DNA of 64,000 nucleotides, from the NCBI GenBank assembly GCA_964612975.1, contig CAZTGC010000003.1, positions 124,001 to 188,000 on the forward strand. The letters run 5' to 3'. The notes beneath the pieces are model-generated. The model had not been told where the DNA came from. It saw only the letters and a program-made list of their open reading frames with translations, and ran no database searches. The position numbers were made by a program, and so were the translations under genes. Origin of the DNA: NZ13-RE01 sp964612975. GTDB lineage: Bacteria; Dictyoglomota; Dictyoglomia; Dictyoglomales; Dictyoglomaceae. This document shows positions 1-8,900 of the stretch, one piece after another; positions within the stretch are counted from its first letter, which is position 1; every line of letters starts with the position of its first letter.

Positions 1-137
1 AAAATATTATTGCTATCAATAAAGATCCTGATGCTTCCATATTTCAAGTATCAGATTTGGGAATTGTAGGAGATGCAATAGAAATTCTCTCCCTCTTAAA
101 GAAAAAATTGGAAGGAAGGAAGAAAAAGGATGTTTAA
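1..137 (+). CDS. etfA: Electron transfer flavoprotein alpha subunit, C-terminal end (partial)
   Basis: The window opens inside this gene (first full codon at base 3). The 44 visible residues include INKDPDASIFQVSDLGIVGD, which is the FAD-binding tail typical of EtfA: the alpha subunit holds FAD and passes electrons from flavin dehydrogenases. The stop codon lies 8 bases inside the next gene, so the two are translationally coupled. Neighbourhood with a GlcD-type flavoprotein suggests an Etf-linked lactate or glycolate dehydrogenase complex like LctBCD of acetogens; that assignment is inference. The 5' part and the usual etfB lie outside the window. Confidence 0.85.
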   Translation, partial: NIIAINKDPDASIFQVSDLGIVGDAIEILSLLKKKLEGRKKKDV

Positions 138-1539
138 AAAGGTAAATGAGAAAATTATTGATAAATTAATAAATATTTGTGGAGAAAGGGATATTTTAAC
201 AAATGATGAAGATTTGGAAAGATATGCTCAGGATGAATCAAGCAAAGTCTATGCCCATCTACCTGAAGTAGTAGTAAGACCTGAATCTACAGAAGAGGTC
301 TTGAGAATATTAAAACTTGCTAATGAAAATTTTATCCCTGTAACTCCAAGGGGAGCAGGAAGTGGATTAGCAGGTGGAGCAATTCCTCTTTATGGTGGAA
401 TAGTCTTATCCTTTGAAAAGATGAATCAAATATTAGAAATAGATAAGGTAAATCTTACTGCCACCTCTGAACCAGGAGTAGTAACTAATGATCTTTGTAA
501 AAAAGTAGCAGAAGAAGATTTATTTTATCCTGGATATCCCATGAGTGTCGAGACAAGCTTTATAGGAGGGAATGTGGCTACAAATGCTGGTGGAAGCAAG
601 GTTATAAAATATGGAAATACGGGACATCATATTCTCGGATTAGAAGTAGTGCTACCATCAGGAGAAATAATAAATATTGGTGGAAAAAGGAGAAAAGACT
701 CTTCTGGATACAATCTTTTAAATTTATTTATTGGATCCGAGGGAACCCTTGGGGTATTTACTAAAGTTATTGTGAATCTTATTCCCCTTCCCCCATATAC
801 TGTAGATCTTCTTGTTCCATTCCCCACCATAGAATCTGCTATTTATACGGTCCCCAAGATTATATCAGAGAGCAAAATTTTACCCTGTGCCATAGAATTT
901 ATAGATCATGGATCTTATTATCTTTCAAGTATATATACAAAGGAAAAATGGGAATATCAGGATAGAGCAGAAGCTTTTCTTATCCTTCAGTTTGATGGAA
1001 ATAACAAGAATCAATTGGAAGAAGCATATATTAGAGCAGGAGAAGCATGTTTAAAAGAGAAAGCATTAGAAGTTTTTGTGGCAGAAAATCCCTTTGCCAG
1101 TGAAAAACTTTGGAGAATTAGAAGAAATTACTTAGAAGCAATAAAAGCTGTAGATCCTTATATAGTTTTAGGAGATGCTGTAGTCCCTATATCCCTAATT
1201 CCTGAAATGCTAAAGAGAATAAGGGAAATAGGAGAGGAATATAAAGTGGAAATACATAATGTAGCCCATGCAGGGGATGGAAATATCCATTCTGCTCCTT
1301 TAAAACCTAAGGATTTATCTCCTGAAGAATGGTATCCCATTCAGGAAAAAATCTTAGATGAAATATCTATAGTTGCAGTAGAATTGGGAGGAGCAGTTAG
1401 TGGAGAACACGGAATTGGTTTTTTGAAGAAAAGAGTTCTTCACCTTTCAAAAAGTAAACAAATTTCACTAATGGAAGAACTTAAAAAGGTATTTGATCCC
1501 AAAGGAATAATGAATCCTGGAAAGATTTTTAATACATGA
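130..1539 (+). CDS. glcD: FAD-linked 2-hydroxyacid oxidase (GlcD/LctD-like)
   Basis: 469 residues, normal for GlcD-type flavoproteins that oxidise lactate or glycolate to the 2-oxoacid. The N-terminal FAD_binding_4 domain (about 40-220) shows PRGAGSGLAGGAIP (73-86), GGNVATNAGG (146-155) and GSEGTLG (202-208). The C-terminal FAD-oxidase domain carries HAGDGNIH and SGEHGIG, the substrate and metal site of the vanillyl-alcohol-oxidase superfamily. It overlaps etfA by 8 bases. Etf next to GlcD is the arrangement of electron-confurcating lactate dehydrogenase in Acetobacterium, so reduction of Etf is the likely electron exit. Substrate (lactate, glycolate or another hydroxyacid) cannot be told from sequence. 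Confidence 0.9.
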   Translation: MFKKVNEKIIDKLINICGERDILTNDEDLERYAQDESSKVYAHLPEVVVRPESTEEVLRILKLANENFIPVTPRGAGSGLAGGAIPLYGGIVLSFEKMNQILEIDKVNLTATSEPGVVTNDLCKKVAEEDLFYPGYPMSVETSFIGGNVATNAGGSKVIKYGNTGHHILGLEVVLPSGEIINIGGKRRKDSSGYNLLNLFIGSEGTLGVFTKVIVNLIPLPPYTVDLLVPFPTIESAIYTVPKIISESKILPCAIEFIDHGSYYLSSIYTKEKWEYQDRAEAFLILQFDGNNKNQLEEAYIRAGEACLKEKALEVFVAENPFASEKLWRIRRNYLEAIKAVDPYIVLGDAVVPISLIPEMLKRIREIGEEYKVEIHNVAHAGDGNIHSAPLKPKDLSPEEWYPIQEKILDEISIVAVELGGAVSGEHGIGFLKKRVLHLSKSKQISLMEELKKVFDPKGIMNPGKIFNT

Positions 1540-1543
1540 TATA

Positions 1544-1849
1544 ATGAATTTTTTATTCACACGTGGAAGTAGAATTCACATACTATTGAGGCATATTTTA
1601 CCCAAAATCCTCGTTCCAATAATTGTTCAAACTTCTTTGTGTTTATCCTTAAGTATTTTATTAGAATCTGCTTTAAGTTTCTTAGGATTAGGAGTTCAGA
1701 CTCCATATCCATCTTGGGAAAATATGTTAAGTAGTGCTAGAAGATTTATGCTTATTGCCCCTTGGAGTGCAATATTTCCGAGATTAGCCATAGTCTTACT
1801 GGTTTTAGGGTTTAATCTTTTTGGTGATGGTTTAAGAGATCTCCTTTAA
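1544..1849 (+). pseudogene. 3' fragment of a DppC/OppC-type ABC permease
   Basis: About 100 codons match only the C-terminal third of peptide/nickel ABC permeases: RHILPKILVPIIVQ, then LESALSFLGLGVQTPYPSWE and a final transmembrane segment ending FGDGLRDLL. A whole DppC has close to 280-300 residues; the N-terminal domain and the start of the EAA loop are gone, and the fragment begins directly behind the glcD stop. No ribosome site precedes its ATG, which lies within a TGATATAAT string at 1537-1545. I read it as the tail of a gene whose front was deleted. No partner permease, ATPase or binding protein is adjacent. Confidence 0.8.
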
Positions 1850-1915
1850 TACATCTTCTATAGCTTCATTTATCCCTTTTTTGCAAAAAATGAAAAATAT
1901 ATGATGTGCCTTTAT

Positions 1916-1945
1916 TTGGTTGAAAAATAGAAACTATAGTATACT
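1916..1945 (+). promoter_or_regulatory. Promoter and possible operator of the broken GntR gene
   Basis: TTGGTT (1916-1921), an 18-base spacer and TATACT (1940-1945) resemble a sigma70-type promoter. The -10 box overlaps GTATAC (1939-1944), the core of operators recognised by many GntR/FCD regulators, so autoregulation was likely when the gene was intact. Between 1850 and 1915 I see nothing firm. Confidence 0.45.
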
Positions 1946-1979
1946 GTATCCTAAAAAAATAAGAAGGGGAATAATAAAA

Positions 1980-2611
1980 ATGAGGGTAACAAAGATAGAA
2001 AAAAACATTAGACATCTTAGTTTATGAAAAATTGAAAGAGATGATATTAACAGGAATTTTAAAGCCTGGAGATCAGATTATTCAAGAACAAATTGCCAAG
2101 GAATTAGGAGTAAGTAGGACTCCTTTGAGAAAGGCTCTTAGTCAATTAGAGAAGGAATATTTAGTGGGAGAGGAAAATGGGAAAATATTTGTCAGACAAC
2201 TAACCCCAGAAGAGTTAATCATTATATTTGAGATAAGGGCATTATTGGAAGGTCTTACTGCAAGACTTGTAGCAAAGGATCCAGATATTAAATGGCTTAA
2301 TGAGATAGAATCCCGATATAAATCCCCAGTAGAAAAAGGTGATTATAAAGAATACTAGGAATACTGATATAGATTTTCATACAGGATTAGCAAAACAGGT
2401 TAAAAATCATATTTTAAGTCAAGCTACAAATAATTTCTGGCTCCTTTCTGTATGTCTTTTTCAAGGTCTAATAAGGGAACCTAAAGAAACCCTGCCAGAA
2501 CATTTGGGAATTATAAAGGCCTTGAAAGAAAAGGATAGTAAAAAGGCTGAAGAATTGATGATAGAACATATTAGGAGAACTATTAGAAAATTAGAATCTT
2601 TACAAGAATAA
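1980..2611 (+). pseudogene. GntR-family regulator with FCD domain, two frameshifts
   Basis: Begins at ATG 1980. The winged-helix domain (VYEKLKEMILTGILKPGDQI, then KELGVSRTPLRKALSQLEKE) is read in a different frame from the ATG; removing one A from the A7 run at 1999-2005 joins them. A second break at about 2345-2360 separates KGDYKEY from the FCD part, which continues in another frame with the metal-ligand motif DIDFH, then EHLGIIKAL and MIEHI. Each piece keeps family motifs, so the protein was recently intact. It would have been a dimeric repressor sensing a carboxylic acid. Sequencing error is possible for one run but less likely for two independent breaks plus flanking decay. Confidence 0.8.
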
Positions 2612-2617
2612 TCTATC

Positions 2618-2656
2618 TGATCTGTAGTCACTTTTTGAAAAAAAGTCTTCTTTTTA
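2618..2656 (+). repeat. Intergenic element copy A: TGATCTGTA(A/G)TCAC motif plus short hairpin
   Basis: TGATCTGTAGTCACTTTTTG followed by AAA at 2618-2640, then a small hairpin AAAAAG-TCTT-CTTTTT. Near-identical strings occur at 37081-37105 (minus) and 40427-40450 (plus), each also followed by a hairpin. The rest of the gap up to 2783 holds only an ACAGA-AAA-TCTGT palindrome (2735-2747); no gene was recognised there. Confidence 0.5.
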
Positions 2657-2783
2657 ATATTCTTCTATCCAATCCTTTCAAATCTATAAAGTATTCCCCA
2701 AGATCCCTACGGACCTTCTAATGTGAAAAAAATCACAGAAAATCTGTAATGTAGAGCACTTTTTTTAGAAAAAAATTTTTTAT

Positions 2784-3782
2784 ATACCTGTACTAGGTGA
2801 AAAAGGACAATTAGAAAATACTGTACTTTATAAAGCAGAAGTTATGGCACAAGGGGGAGGAAAAACGTACAAGACATCTACAGACAAATAAGGAAAATAC
2901 AATCTAAATCTTTCCGCTGGAACATATAGTGTATCCGTAAGTATGGAGACTTTTAACAGTGCTACTGCCTCTGTATCAATTTCTGAAAATCAGACCAAGA
3001 CTCAAGATTTTATTCTTACCACTGGAACAGGACAAGAAACACCTCCAAGTTATTCTATAGAAGGATGGGTGGTCTTAGGAGTAACCCTTCCCACATCCTT
3101 AGATGTAAAAAGTATCGATGTTAAAAAAAGTGTAAATAAGGTTCCCAAAGGTATTAATAAAGTAGATGTTGGAAAAGATTACGCAAGTTATATAGTAGCT
3201 CTACCCCCTTCTTTGCAAGGACCTATTCCCTGGGGGCTTAAAGGAATTAGATTTTATGTCTCTAAATCTATAAATGATCCTTTTACTCTTCTTGGTTTAG
3301 GAAGTGTTGAAGAGGGAGTTCAGGTCTACTCTTTAAATCCTGAGACAACATATTATTACCGATTATCTATGTATGGAAAATGGGGTGAATCAGAGCTTAC
3401 TACTACTTCATTATCAGTAGGAACTCCTAAGGCTTTAACCCTTGTTAGCCCGAATAATAATGCTGAAGTTACTTTACCTATTGATTTCAGCTGGAATTCC
3501 TTAGGGGTGGGATTTTGGTATCATGGCACGATACTTGATATGAATTTTATAGAGCGTGGATATTTTGATACTACCGACTCGCAATTTACATATGATTCTT
3601 TGCTACCCTATGGAGATTACTACTGGTTTGTGGTTGGAATGAAGGGAGAAGAAGGGGAAACATTACTTAAGGCACAATCTCAGTATCCTATTTCCGAGCC
3701 TTTAGTTTACCTTTTTAAGGGGGATGAATTCTCTCCCTTCTTTTTATTATCTCTTTTATGTCTTTCAGCTACTTCATCTTAA
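2784..3782 (+). pseudogene. Surface protein with CarboxypepD_reg-like and Fn3-like domains, in-frame stop
   Basis: A readable frame runs from about 2784. It begins with a carboxypeptidase-regulatory-like beta domain (GQLENTVLYKAEV, then GKYNLNLSAGTYSVSVS) that is interrupted by TAA at 2889-2891 inside the expected TDxxGKY turn. Downstream, 279 codons stay open from ATG 2943: a linker, a domain with ETTYYYRLSMYGKWGES like fibronectin type III, and another beginning LVSPNNNAEVTLPIDFSW. No signal peptide or natural start is visible, so the front is lost. The end of the frame runs through a terminator hairpin, suggesting the original stop has also been lost. Confidence 0.6.
3717..3745 (+). terminator. 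Rho-independent terminator inside the 3' end of the surface-protein frame
   Basis: AAGGGGGA (3717-3724), loop TGAATTC, TCTCCCTT (3732-3739), then CTTTTT. An 8-bp stem with a T run. It lies before the current stop of the open frame, consistent with loss of the original stop codon. Confidence 0.6.
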
Positions 3783-3786
3783 AAAG

Positions 3787-5991
3787 TTAAGATTTTTTAG
3801 TAATAATAGAAAATCCCAAATCTGCTATTGAGTATTGATTTCCTCCTAAGTTTTTTGCCTTGTACATAGCTGAATCTGCCCAAATTAGTAATTCTTCTGG
3901 ATCTGGAATATTATTAGGGCAAGAAGCAATACCAAGGCTTAACCTTAAGTAAATAATATCTTTATATGGAGAAAGTATTTTTAAAGAATTGATATTTTTT
4001 ATAATCTTTTCAGCTATTTTTACACTATTAGCAAGACTTGTTTCAGGAAGAATAATTAAAAATTCATCTCCTCCATATCTACCTACAATATCTACTTTTC
4101 TACATGATTTTTTCAAAGTGTTTGCAATTTGTTTTAAGACTTCGTCTCCAAATTTATGTCCAAAGGTATCATTTATTATTTTAAAATTATCAATATCAAG
4201 AAGAATAACAGATAAAGGACGATTATATCTTTTAGTTCTTGCTATTTCCTTCTGGAGGGCATCGTCTAAGACTCTTCTATTTAATACTCCTGTCAATGAA
4301 TCTATAATCGCTAATTTATTAATTTCCTCAAAGAGTAAAGCACCTTGAATAGCAGCACTGATTTGAGATCTAAAGGTTTCATATACTATTCCCCTTTTAG
4401 GGCCATACTCAAGAATGATGTAACCAAAGGAATTATTTTGAAAATGGAGTGTTTCTAATATAAAAGTTAGTCTTCTATTAGGGAGTAGTTCCTTAGGTAT
4501 AAGATCTTTCAAGGGAAAAGTTATTTTTTCATAATTTAACTCTCCATCTTTACAAGCAAGTATTAAATTGGCATTCTTAGAAGGAGATTTTTTATCATAT
4601 AAACATATATAAAAGCTTCTTATTCCTAATTCAAGTAGTCTCGAGGGCACTCTATCTATTATATCCTGCATATTAAAACTGGATATTAGATCAGATCCTA
4701 TATACCCTAACTGTTCTGTTTCTTCATCTGTTTTTAATTTTTCATATCTAAGATTTTTTTCAAGATTCTTGCTTACTAACAATAATGCTTTTTGTATGAG
4801 ATTCTCTGCTCTTTGTGCAAATTCTCCCTTGAGATAAAGATATATAAACTTATAAATCATGTATAAACATTCATTGTAAATTTCTATATTATCCTTTTCT
4901 TCATGCAGTTCCTTTTCTAATTTCTGTAAAAAATTATTGTTTTCATAAAAAAGACTTTCTAAAAAAGAAGCGAAAAGTTCATTTATAAAGGATAATTGAT
5001 TTTCTTGATCTATACTTAAATTAGAACTTGCAAATTTAGTAAACTCCTCTCTAGTTTCTATTAAGTCTTCAAATTTTTGGAAACCCATTTTAGAAGCAGT
5101 GTTTATTAAATTTGGTTCCTTATCTAAGATTTTCCATCCGCAAGATTCTCGTATTACAAATTGAGTTGACAATACAATCTTTTTTGGCCCTTTTCCTTCT
5201 GAAATTAGATGATAGCATAACTCAATTCCCTTTTTACCAAGATCAAATAAGGGTTGACGAACTGTTGTTAAAGGAGGATTAATTGATCTTGCTTCTTCTA
5301 TATCATCAAATCCAGTTATAGCTATATCATCGGGCACTTTTATATTTCTTCTATTTAACTCTTCTATAGCAGAAATAGCCATTGCATCGTTAGAAAATAC
5401 TATAACTTGAGGTCTAATCTTTCTTTCATCCAAAAAAGTTTTTATAGCATTTATTCCAGCAGGTTTAGTAAAGTCCCCTTCATAGATAAATTCTGGATCT
5501 ACTTTTCTTTTATAGTACTTCATAACTTCTATAAATGTTTCATATCTTTTTTTTGCTTCTTCATTATTAGGAGGTCCAGTTACGAAAGCTATTTTCTCAT
5601 ATTTAAGATCTTCAATGAGATGGATAAGTAAGTTTTTTAATCCTGTTTTGCTTTCTACAACTATACTTGGTATATCTTTTATTTCTAATCCTAAACTTAT
5701 AGTTGGAATATGTCTAGAAAAATATTTACAGAATCTAACAATTTTATATTTAGGAATTTTACGTCCTAAAACTAATCCCATTATGATTAAGCCATCTATA
5801 TTTTCTTTGGAAATTAATTTGTATATCCTATTTCTCTGGAGATTTTCAGGATCATCAGAATCTAAATTTCCCCCCACAAAGGTGAATATATCTACATCAA
5901 ATTTTTCAGCAGTAGAAAAAAGGGAAGATAATATCTTTAATTGATATCCTTCATATAGGTAGTTTACAAGAACCCCAATTCTTTTTCTCAA
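3787..5991 (-). CDS. Periplasmic-binding-type (LacI) sensor fused to GGDEF diguanylate cyclase
   Basis: About 734 residues from a TTG start at 5991, chosen because GAAGGG sits 9 bases upstream; a longer reading to 6012 has no ribosome site. The first ~290 residues match the sugar-binding domain of LacI/GalR regulators (RIGVLVNYLYEGYQ, then DDIAITGFDDIEEARSINPP) but without the HTH. A helical and GAF-like middle region follows. The C-terminal GGDEF domain keeps GRYGGDEF with an intact product-inhibition site RKVD five residues before it. No membrane segment or signal peptide is seen, so a cytoplasmic sugar would be sensed and turned into c-di-GMP. The architecture occurs in several thermophiles and spirochaetes; the ligand is unknown. 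Confidence 0.85.
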   Translation of the reverse strand: MRKRIGVLVNYLYEGYQLKILSSLFSTAEKFDVDIFTFVGGNLDSDDPENLQRNRIYKLISKENIDGLIIMGLVLGRKIPKYKIVRFCKYFSRHIPTISLGLEIKDIPSIVVESKTGLKNLLIHLIEDLKYEKIAFVTGPPNNEEAKKRYETFIEVMKYYKRKVDPEFIYEGDFTKPAGINAIKTFLDERKIRPQVIVFSNDAMAISAIEELNRRNIKVPDDIAITGFDDIEEARSINPPLTTVRQPLFDLGKKGIELCYHLISEGKGPKKIVLSTQFVIRESCGWKILDKEPNLINTASKMGFQKFEDLIETREEFTKFASSNLSIDQENQLSFINELFASFLESLFYENNNFLQKLEKELHEEKDNIEIYNECLYMIYKFIYLYLKGEFAQRAENLIQKALLLVSKNLEKNLRYEKLKTDEETEQLGYIGSDLISSFNMQDIIDRVPSRLLELGIRSFYICLYDKKSPSKNANLILACKDGELNYEKITFPLKDLIPKELLPNRRLTFILETLHFQNNSFGYIILEYGPKRGIVYETFRSQISAAIQGALLFEEINKLAIIDSLTGVLNRRVLDDALQKEIARTKRYNRPLSVILLDIDNFKIINDTFGHKFGDEVLKQIANTLKKSCRKVDIVGRYGGDEFLIILPETSLANSVKIAEKIIKNINSLKILSPYKDIIYLRLSLGIASCPNNIPDPEELLIWADSAMYKAKNLGGNQYSIADLGFSIITKKS

Positions 5992-6033
5992 ATTAATTTT
6001 CCCTTCTAACAATTATGATAAAGTAATTTTCAT

Positions 6034-6042
6034 ATTATATCA
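6034..6042 (-). promoter_or_regulatory. Extended -10 promoter of the LacI-GGDEF gene
   Basis: Minus-strand TGATATAAT, an extended -10 box about 45 bases before the chosen TTG start. No convincing -35 box; the same 9-mer precedes several other genes in the window. Confidence 0.45.
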
Positions 6043-6141
6043 TAAAAAGCAAGTCACAAATAATTCCCTTGGAAGGCCTTTCCTTATTATTAACAATATG
6101 TGACATTTTTATTTGCATATCAAATCTCTTAATGAATCTTC

Positions 6142-6330
6142 TTAAGGAACCCCATTATCTATGGTAATATCAGCAACATCTGAAAGTTTTTTGCCTGATG
6201 AATGAGAGGCTTTTGCTTTTCTCTGATTTTCCATAGAAGTAATTGCAATAACTTTTGCACCCTTATTCTTTGATTCTAAAGCTGCCTCTATAGGTACAGA
6301 ATTCAGTCCTCCATGGAAATGTATTATTAA
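6142..6330 (-). pseudogene. Remnant of a SIS-domain phosphosugar-binding protein
   Basis: About 60 codons on the minus strand read LIIHFHGGLNSVPIEAALE, then KGAKVIAITSMENQ and ASHSSGKKLSDVADITIDNG, matching the middle of SIS proteins of the type LIVISNSGRNAVPIEMALEA...SRHSSGKRLYEVADVVIDN. A TGA precedes the fragment and TAA follows at once, so both ends are gone. No start or ribosome site. This is a decayed gene; a functional 62-residue peptide is unlikely. Confidence 0.75.
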
Positions 6331-6362
6331 TCATGTATACCACCTCTATTTAACATGTTGAT

Positions 6363-6388
6363 ATGATAAGTTTATATCATGATATCAT
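6363..6388. promoter_or_regulatory. Overlapping palindromes, candidate operator
   Basis: ATGATA (6363-6368) and TATCAT (6375-6380) form an inverted repeat, directly followed by the perfect 10-bp palindrome ATGATATCAT (6379-6388). It lies about 60 bases upstream of the -10 box of the glycoside hydrolase gene. AT-rich palindromes arise by chance in this genome, so this is tentative. Confidence 0.3.
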
Positions 6389-6443
6389 AAAGATTAAGAG
6401 AAAATTTTTAAAGAGAGCTCGAATAGGAGAGACCATCTATTCA

Positions 6444-6452
6444 TGATATAAT
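6444..6452 (+). promoter_or_regulatory. Extended -10 promoter of the lipoprotein glycoside hydrolase
   Basis: TGATATAAT at 6444-6452. A second -10-like string (TATAAT) is at 6472-6477. The gene's ribosome site AGGAGGAG is at about 6482-6489. Confidence 0.4.
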
Positions 6453-6492
6453 TTTATATAAATTCTGGGATTATAATAGTATAGGAGGAGAA

Positions 6493-8307
6493 ATGGAAAA
6501 ATTATATACCTTTCTTCTTTTGGGATTTCTTTTTTCCATTATTATGATAATTAGCTGTATTCCTAAAAAAGAGGCAACTGAAAGTCAAACTTATATAACA
6601 AAATATGCTGATAATAGAAGTTTAAAAATTAGTAATATAAAAATTCCAAAGGAAAAAATAGAAAAATATAGTCTTTTTGAAATAATTCTTGATATTCAGG
6701 GTACATATAATAACCCCTTTGATCCAGAAGAGATAGATATATTAGGTCATTTTACTGATCCTGACGGAAAAGAAATTACTGTCCCAGGATTTTTTTATCA
6801 AGAATATAAAAGGGAATTAAAAGTAGATTATGAAGATTTAACTCCTATCTCTGATCCAGAATTTAGAATAAGATTTTCTCCCATTAAAACTGGAATCTAC
6901 AAATTTTATATCTCTGTAAAAGATAAAACAAAAAGACATGAAACTTCTAAAATTTATAGTTTTGAAGTTATTGATTCTAAAAATCCTGGATTTGTAAGGG
7001 TAAGTAAAAAAGATTTCCATTACTTTGAATTTGATAACGGAGAACCATTTATTCCTATAGGTGCTAATGTTTGTTGGGCAGGAGGAAAGGGAACCTTTGA
7101 TTTTGACATCTGGCTTCCTAAATATGCAGAAGTAGGAGGAAATTATTTTAGAGTTTGGCTTGGACCATCTTGGACCACCTTTGCCTTAGAAAAAAGCTCC
7201 GTAAGAGAATACGACTTAAAGAATGCATGGAGACTTGATTATATTCTTGATCTTTCTTCAAAACTTGGTCTTTATGTAATGCTTTGTTTTGATAGTTATA
7301 ATGAACTAAGATATCAAAGGGAGGGAGCTTATCCCTTTTGGGAACATACCCCTCATAATATAAAAAATGGAGGGCCAATTAAGGAACCAAGAGAGTTTTG
7401 GACAAATAAAGAAATGATTAAGTACTATAGAAATAAAATAAGATATATTGTTGCAAGATATGGCTATAAAACTAACGTGTTCGCTTGGGAATTTTGGAAT
7501 GAAGTAGATATTATATCTCCCACCGCTTATATCCCTGAAAGGGTGAGAAATTGGCATGATGAAATGTGTAAATATATAAAATCCTTAGATCCATGGAATC
7601 ATTTAGTTACTACAAGCTTTTCATCATCACCAGGAAAATCTGATATTGATAGTCTTTCTGGTATTGATTTCGTTCAAACCCATATTTATCAAAGTAAAAA
7701 TTATATAGATTCTCTAAGGAGCCTTATTGAGCACAAAGAAAAATATAAAAAACCTCATCTTGTGGGAGAATTTGGACTTGACGTAGGCGGTAATGATCCT
7801 TTATTAGATCCTGAAGGATATGCAATTCATAATGCCATATGGACTACTTTACTATCTGGATCTTGTGGTTCTGCCATGTCTTGGTGGTGGGATAACCATA
7901 TTCATCCTAATAATCTCTATTTCCATTACAAAGCTCTTGGGGAATTTATAAAGGATGTTAAATTTACTGAGGAAAATTTCAAAAGAGTTAAGAATTATAA
8001 AATATCTGGAATAAATAGAAATTTAAAGATTTTTGGATTAAGTGGTAAAAATTATACTCTTCTTTGGCTTTATGATCCCAACATGGTTTATTCTTATAAA
8101 AAAGAACTTCCGAAGATTTTTCCTGAAAATATCTTAGGAACTCTTTCTCTTCCTATGGAAAAGGGAAAATATAAAGTAATATTTTTTGATGCTTATAAAG
8201 GAGAGACAGTAAAATATGAAATAATTGAAAGTTTTATTAGTGAGCTTAAAGTAAATATTCCTAATTTTGAAAGAGATATGGGTATTAAAATTCAATTGTT
8301 AAAGTGA
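6493..8307 (+). CDS. Lipoprotein glycoside hydrolase, DUF5060 + clan GH-A (GH5-like) domain
   Basis: 604 residues. A lipoprotein signal peptide ends in the lipobox IISC (Cys22). Residues about 50-160 form a beta-sandwich of the DUF5060 type, followed by a TIM barrel from about 165 (FIPIGANVCWAGG; NYFRVWLGPSWTTF). The barrel has the clan GH-A catalytic pair: acid/base Glu337 in WEFWNEVD and nucleophile Glu426 in HLVGEFGLD. It therefore should cleave a beta-linked plant polysaccharide (mannan, glucan or arabinogalactan-like) at the cell surface with retention. The exact GH subfamily and substrate cannot be read from motifs. It stands alone with its own promoter and a strong AGGAGGAG site. Confidence 0.8.
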   Translation: MEKLYTFLLLGFLFSIIMIISCIPKKEATESQTYITKYADNRSLKISNIKIPKEKIEKYSLFEIILDIQGTYNNPFDPEEIDILGHFTDPDGKEITVPGFFYQEYKRELKVDYEDLTPISDPEFRIRFSPIKTGIYKFYISVKDKTKRHETSKIYSFEVIDSKNPGFVRVSKKDFHYFEFDNGEPFIPIGANVCWAGGKGTFDFDIWLPKYAEVGGNYFRVWLGPSWTTFALEKSSVREYDLKNAWRLDYILDLSSKLGLYVMLCFDSYNELRYQREGAYPFWEHTPHNIKNGGPIKEPREFWTNKEMIKYYRNKIRYIVARYGYKTNVFAWEFWNEVDIISPTAYIPERVRNWHDEMCKYIKSLDPWNHLVTTSFSSSPGKSDIDSLSGIDFVQTHIYQSKNYIDSLRSLIEHKEKYKKPHLVGEFGLDVGGNDPLLDPEGYAIHNAIWTTLLSGSCGSAMSWWWDNHIHPNNLYFHYKALGEFIKDVKFTEENFKRVKNYKISGINRNLKIFGLSGKNYTLLWLYDPNMVYSYKKELPKIFPENILGTLSLPMEKGKYKVIFFDAYKGETVKYEIIESFISELKVNIPNFERDMGIKIQLLK

Positions 8308-8383
8308 GGGATTAGAGAGATTCCCACGATTTATATGAAATGTCCATTTATTAATAAGATAATATCTCAATGTTCCAAAGATC

Positions 8384-8776
8384 CTATAGTCCCTTTTTCA
8401 AAGCAGATTCTATAGCTTTTAAAATAACTTTACTACTTACAGTTGCTCCTGATATTGGGTTAACTTTTAAAGATTGGGAAGATAATACACTATTTGTTAT
8501 TTCTTCTCCTCTTTTTCCTCTTCCATGCTTATGTTCGATAATATTAATATTTTTTATTCTTCCCTTTTTAACTTCCACCTTCACACGGGCTGAAACCAAT
8601 AGAGTCTTATATTCTCCCTCATATTCTCCATCCTTTATTTTTAGAAGATTAATTTCTGATATAAAATTGGGAGAAGAGAACTTTTTACTATAAAAAATTA
8701 TTCCTCCAATAGCAAGAATAAAAACTAAGATTGATATGAGGATGCCATAAAAGATTTTATTTTTCATAATGACCAT
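8384..8776 (-). CDS. Small membrane-anchored FMN-binding domain protein
   Basis: About 130 residues: an N-terminal transmembrane helix (IFYGILISILVFILAIGGII) and a C-terminal FMN_bind domain with IKDGEYEGEYKTLLVSARVKV and the signature ISGATVSS. Relatives are NqrC/RnfG fragments and stand-alone FMN-binding proteins that move electrons at the membrane. Start is uncertain: ATG 8776 follows GGAG by 3 bases, while ATG 8767 has a 12-base gap. It is monocistronic; no Rnf or Nqr partner is visible here. Function beyond flavin binding is unknown. The 76 bases between it and the hydrolase hold nothing recognisable. Confidence 0.75.
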   Translation of the reverse strand: MVIMKNKIFYGILISILVFILAIGGIIFYSKKFSSPNFISEINLLKIKDGEYEGEYKTLLVSARVKVEVKKGRIKNINIIEHKHGRGKRGEEITNSVLSSQSLKVNPISGATVSSKVILKAIESALKKGL

Positions 8777-8848
8777 CTTCTCCAATAAAATTGAATTTCT
8801 AAAGACAATTTCATCATTTTTAAAATACTTCTGATAAAATTATAACAC

Positions 8849-8867
8849 TTAATTAATGTATAATTAA
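8849..8867. promoter_or_regulatory. Inverted repeat over the -10 box of the CDF gene
   Basis: TTAATTA-atgta-TAATTAA (7-5-7) spans TATAAT at 8859-8864. Overlap with the -10 box is what a metal-responsive repressor site would show, but the sequence is pure A/T and could be chance. Confidence 0.3.
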
Positions 8868-8900
8868 CAATAAAGAAGTTATAGATTTGGAGGTTATTAA

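Noticed and set aside
1999..2005. A7 run in the GntR gene as programmed frameshifting
   Set aside because: A second, unrelated frame break occurs in the same gene, so it is dead rather than recoded.
2889..2891. In-frame TAA in the surface protein as possible recoding
   Set aside because: No recoding signal is known for TAA here, the front of the gene is missing as well, and neighbouring genes are decayed; simple mutation is sufficient.
3989..4348. Plus-strand reading frame of 119 codons
   Set aside because: Antisense of the GGDEF domain, Ser/Phe-rich, no motifs.
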